From positions 553,948 to 617,947 of the forward strand of contig NZ_FMAF01000003.1 in NCBI RefSeq assembly GCF_900094565.1: 64,000 bases of DNA, in the 5' to 3' direction. Below are positions 62,190-64,000 of the stretch, one piece after another. Position 1 is the first letter of the stretch, and each line of letters begins with the position of its first letter. Source of the stretch: Martinezella lusitana. GTDB lineage: Bacteria; Pseudomonadota; Alphaproteobacteria; Rhizobiales; Rhizobiaceae. Position numbers and translations under genes: made by a program. The notes beneath the pieces are model-generated. The model was given only the letters and a program-made list of their open reading frames with translations. It made no database searches and was not told the origin of the DNA.

Positions 62190-62432
62190 TCAGACCAGAC
62201 GCAGGATGGTGGTTTCAGCGAGCAAAAATGTCTCGCCAGAATTGAAGCGGACCTCGATCTGTCCGCTATCGAGCACGTCCCAGACCGCAAAGCCATCGGC
62301 GACGAGCTGGCTGATATGAGCCATGACGAGCGTCTTGTCGGGATTGTCCTCAGCGAGCGCGACAATGGCCGCATCCGCTCTGGGAGGCCGGCGTCGGCTC
62401 GTCCTTGCATCGAATCCGCCGCGCGAAAACAT
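62190..62432 (-). CDS. Small protein of the ada transcription unit
   Basis: The 80-residue frame starts at ATG 62432, 37 bases after the ada stop. Residues 22-80 look folded (ADAAIVALAEDNPDKTLVMAH, then LVADGFAVWDVLDSGQIEVRF), whereas the first 20 are basic. The sequence is not known to me. Position between ada and a terminator indicates co-transcription with ada, so a link to the adaptive response is suggested but not shown. Confidence 0.65.
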   Translation of the reverse strand: MFSRGGFDARTSRRRPPRADAAIVALAEDNPDKTLVMAHISQLVADGFAVWDVLDSGQIEVRFNSGETFLLAETTILRLV

Positions 62433-62469
62433 CGGTGAGACGCTCCTTGTTTCAGGCGTTGCGTGCTTG

Positions 62470-63570
62470 TCAGGCTGACCGGGATAACTCCCGATCGAGC
62501 AGGGCACCTTTGCGCTCGATGCCCCAGGCATAGCCCGAGAGCGCACCGTCATTGCGAACCACCCGGTGGCAGGGAATGGCGACGGCGAGGTTGTTCGCCG
62601 CGCAGGCGCCTGCGACTGCCCGCACCGATTTCGGTGATCCGATGCGGCGGGCAATCTCGGCATAGGAAACCGTTTCGCCTACAGGAATCTCCTGAAGTGC
62701 CTGCCACACACGACGCTGGAACGCTGTGCCGCGGACATCGAGCGGCAGATCCAGACCGATCCCCGGAGCTTCGACGAAGCCGACAACCCGCGCGATCAGG
62801 GCCTCATAGTCGCGATCGGCTCCGATGAGGCGGGCGTTCGGGAAGCGATCCTGAAGATTGCGGACCAACTCGTCAGGGTCATCCCCGAGCAGGATTGAAG
62901 CGACGCCCTTTGTGCTTGACGCAACGAGGATCGCACCGAGCGATGACTGGCCGACCGCGAACCTGATCTCCTCGTCGATGCCACCGGCACGATATTGCGA
63001 GGGCGTCATCCCGAGCATGCCGGTCGATTTTTCGTAAAAGCGGCCGCTGGAGTTGAACCCTGCTTCATAAATGGCTTCCGTGACGCTGTTGCCGGTTGCC
63101 AGGCCTTTGCGGACCTTCTTCGAGCGATCGGCGACGGCATAGTTCTTCGGGGTCAATCCGGTCGTGGCCTTGAACATACGATGGAAATAGCTGGAGCTCC
63201 GGCCGACGGCATCTGCCAGCTCTTCAAGCGAGGGCTCCTCCTCACTTTCCTCAATAATCCGGCATGCCTTGGCGACAAGGGCCGCATTCTCGCATTCAAG
63301 TGAGAGCCCCTCCGGATTGCAGCGCTTGCAGGGCCGGAAACCGGTCGCCCGCGCACTCTCCAGCGTCTCATGGAGCGTGACATTCTGGGGATTGGCGATG
63401 CGCGACGGGCATGACGGGCGGCAATAGACCCCTGTCGTCCCGACCGAATACCAAAGATGGCCGTCCGCCGCCTTGTCGCGAGCAACGATGCGCGCCCAGC
63501 GGGGGTCCTCGGCTACCGACGGCGTCGGGGTGCGTTCAGCCATGCGTGTGGATGTGGTCATGGTCATCAT
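62470..63570 (-). CDS. ada: Ada: methylphosphotriester and O6-methylguanine methyltransferase / transcription activator
   Basis: The 366-residue protein has the Zn/methylphosphotriester domain with cysteines 50, 54, 81 and 84 (VYCRPSCPSR and RPCKRCNPEG), an AraC-type helix-turn-helix (about 100-195, SYFHRMFKATTGLTPKNY), and the O6-methylguanine methyltransferase domain with Cys334 (AIPCHRVVRND). Transfer of a methyl group to the N-terminal Cys should turn Ada into an activator of the adaptive response. ATG 63570 follows GCAGGAGCA. It should regulate itself and probably ogt. Confidence 0.95.
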   Translation of the reverse strand: MMTMTTSTRMAERTPTPSVAEDPRWARIVARDKAADGHLWYSVGTTGVYCRPSCPSRIANPQNVTLHETLESARATGFRPCKRCNPEGLSLECENAALVAKACRIIEESEEEPSLEELADAVGRSSSYFHRMFKATTGLTPKNYAVADRSKKVRKGLATGNSVTEAIYEAGFNSSGRFYEKSTGMLGMTPSQYRAGGIDEEIRFAVGQSSLGAILVASSTKGVASILLGDDPDELVRNLQDRFPNARLIGADRDYEALIARVVGFVEAPGIGLDLPLDVRGTAFQRRVWQALQEIPVGETVSYAEIARRIGSPKSVRAVAGACAANNLAVAIPCHRVVRNDGALSGYAWGIERKGALLDRELSRSA

Positions 63571-63616
63571 CTCGAATTGCTCCTGCCCGACCGTGCCGCC
63601 GAAACTTGTCGGGCGC

Positions 63617-63639
63617 ACTCCGATCCTTGCTCCCGAATC
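63617..63639 (-). promoter_or_regulatory. Sequence element shared with the ogt upstream region (ada copy)
   Basis: ACTCCGATCCTTGCTCCC followed by GAATC lies 46 bases before the ada start, at nearly the same distance as its partner before ogt. A weaker ACTCCGGCAAGTCC is at 63686-63699. Proposed as an Ada-dependent control site by repetition and position only. Confidence 0.5.
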
Positions 63640-63742
63640 CGATCGTCAGCCACCCGATTTCCGTCTGCCGCCCTGCTGGGTGCGCACTCCGGCAAGTCCC
63701 TGAACGCCGAAACGGCTTTGAAGTATATGCATTTGGGTGATT

Positions 63743-63819
<77 letters not shown>

Positions 63820-63822
63820 TTA

Positions 63823-63977
63823 CCAGCGTAAGCCGCAAAGCGGCTTATCGCGTCCAGCGTAAACCGCTTGAGCGGTTTATCGCGCCCGAGCAAACCCGGA
63901 GGGTTTGTCCCGTATTACCAGCGTAAGCCGCTTGAGCGGCTTATCGCGTCCAGCGCAAATCGGTGAGCGATTTGTCG
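63823..63977. repeat. Array of five small related hairpins
   Basis: Five units follow each other at 25-35 base steps. Their stems are AAGCCGC/GCGGCTT (63830-63846), AAACCGC/GCGGTTT (63861-63878), AAACCC/GGGTTT (63892-63906), AAGCCGC/GCGGCTT (63925-63942) and AAATCG/CGATTT (63957-63973). Most are framed by CCAGCGT before and ATCGCGT after. Loops are AAA, TTGA or GTGA-like. The array may continue past the window end. Confidence 0.7.
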
Positions 63978-64000
63978 CTTGTTTCCCTTGGCCCTTATTT

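Noticed and set aside
63823..63977. Possible CRISPR array
   Set aside because: The repeated units are short palindromes with no unique spacers of constant length, and no cas gene is present.

Overview
The window looks like a chromosomal segment of a Rhizobium-type alphaproteobacterium. The evidence is high GC with strong third-position bias, the block murA / DUF2948 / hisD / UPF0262 / LMW phosphatase / infA / maf / yacG, rhizobial intergenic palindromes, and an ABC-transporter-rich accessory gene set. All calls come from reading the DNA and the translated proteins; no database search was run.

Layout. 0-7.3 kb: a FucU/RbsD sugar mutarotase, an OmpR/EnvZ-type two-component pair, a ROK kinase overlapping cutC, an anchored protein of unknown function and a 14-TM drug exporter. 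7.3-12.1 kb: the stress operon prkA-yeaH-spoVR. 12.4-18.6 kb: tRNA-Phe and the housekeeping block from murA to yacG. 18.7-20.5 kb: tRNA-Thr followed by a lone low-GC AIPR-family gene, the best candidate for recently acquired DNA. 20.6-26.4 kb: a D-Ala-D-Ala ligase, a four-carbon sugar-acid kinase with a PdxA2-like dehydrogenase, a VOC protein and a PPP-type phosphatase. 26.5-31.6 kb: a tetR-led RND efflux operon behind a very large palindrome. 32-35.2 kb: osmC, and a GntR regulator with galactonate dehydratase (dgoD). 35.2-36.3 kb: a complete IS630-family element. 36.5-40.7 kb: an envelope/oxidative stress group (Bax inhibitor-1, anti-sigma, ECF sigma, bestrophin, periplasmic MsrA, SlyX). 40.9-46 kb: a phosphodiesterase fused translationally to a complete sugar/glycerophosphate-type ABC importer. 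46-50 kb: a LacI regulator, a YWTD propeller protein and a ketoglutarate-semialdehyde-type dehydrogenase. 50.2-57.7 kb: an MscS channel with a cyclic-nucleotide domain, an S10 peptidase, a dienelactone hydrolase, an exported isochorismatase-fold protein without the catalytic Cys, a MarR regulator divergent from a haloalkane dehalogenase, and an orphan solute-binding protein. 57.9-60.4 kb: a dimethylglycine/sarcosine-type dehydrogenase. 60.7-63.6 kb: an alkylation-repair cluster (ada, a small ORF, a second methyltransferase, a 2OG-Fe(II) oxygenase). The end holds initiator tRNA-fMet and an array of five small hairpins.

Most interesting as possible new biology: the Ada cluster, split into two transcription units that share an upstream sequence element; the solitary AIPR gene beside tRNA-Thr; the 52-bp palindrome in front of the RND operon; two separate palindromes in the osmC/gntR divergent region; and the hairpin array after tRNA-fMet, whose stems vary in a compensated way. 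No CRISPR array, prophage, plasmid origin or rRNA was seen.
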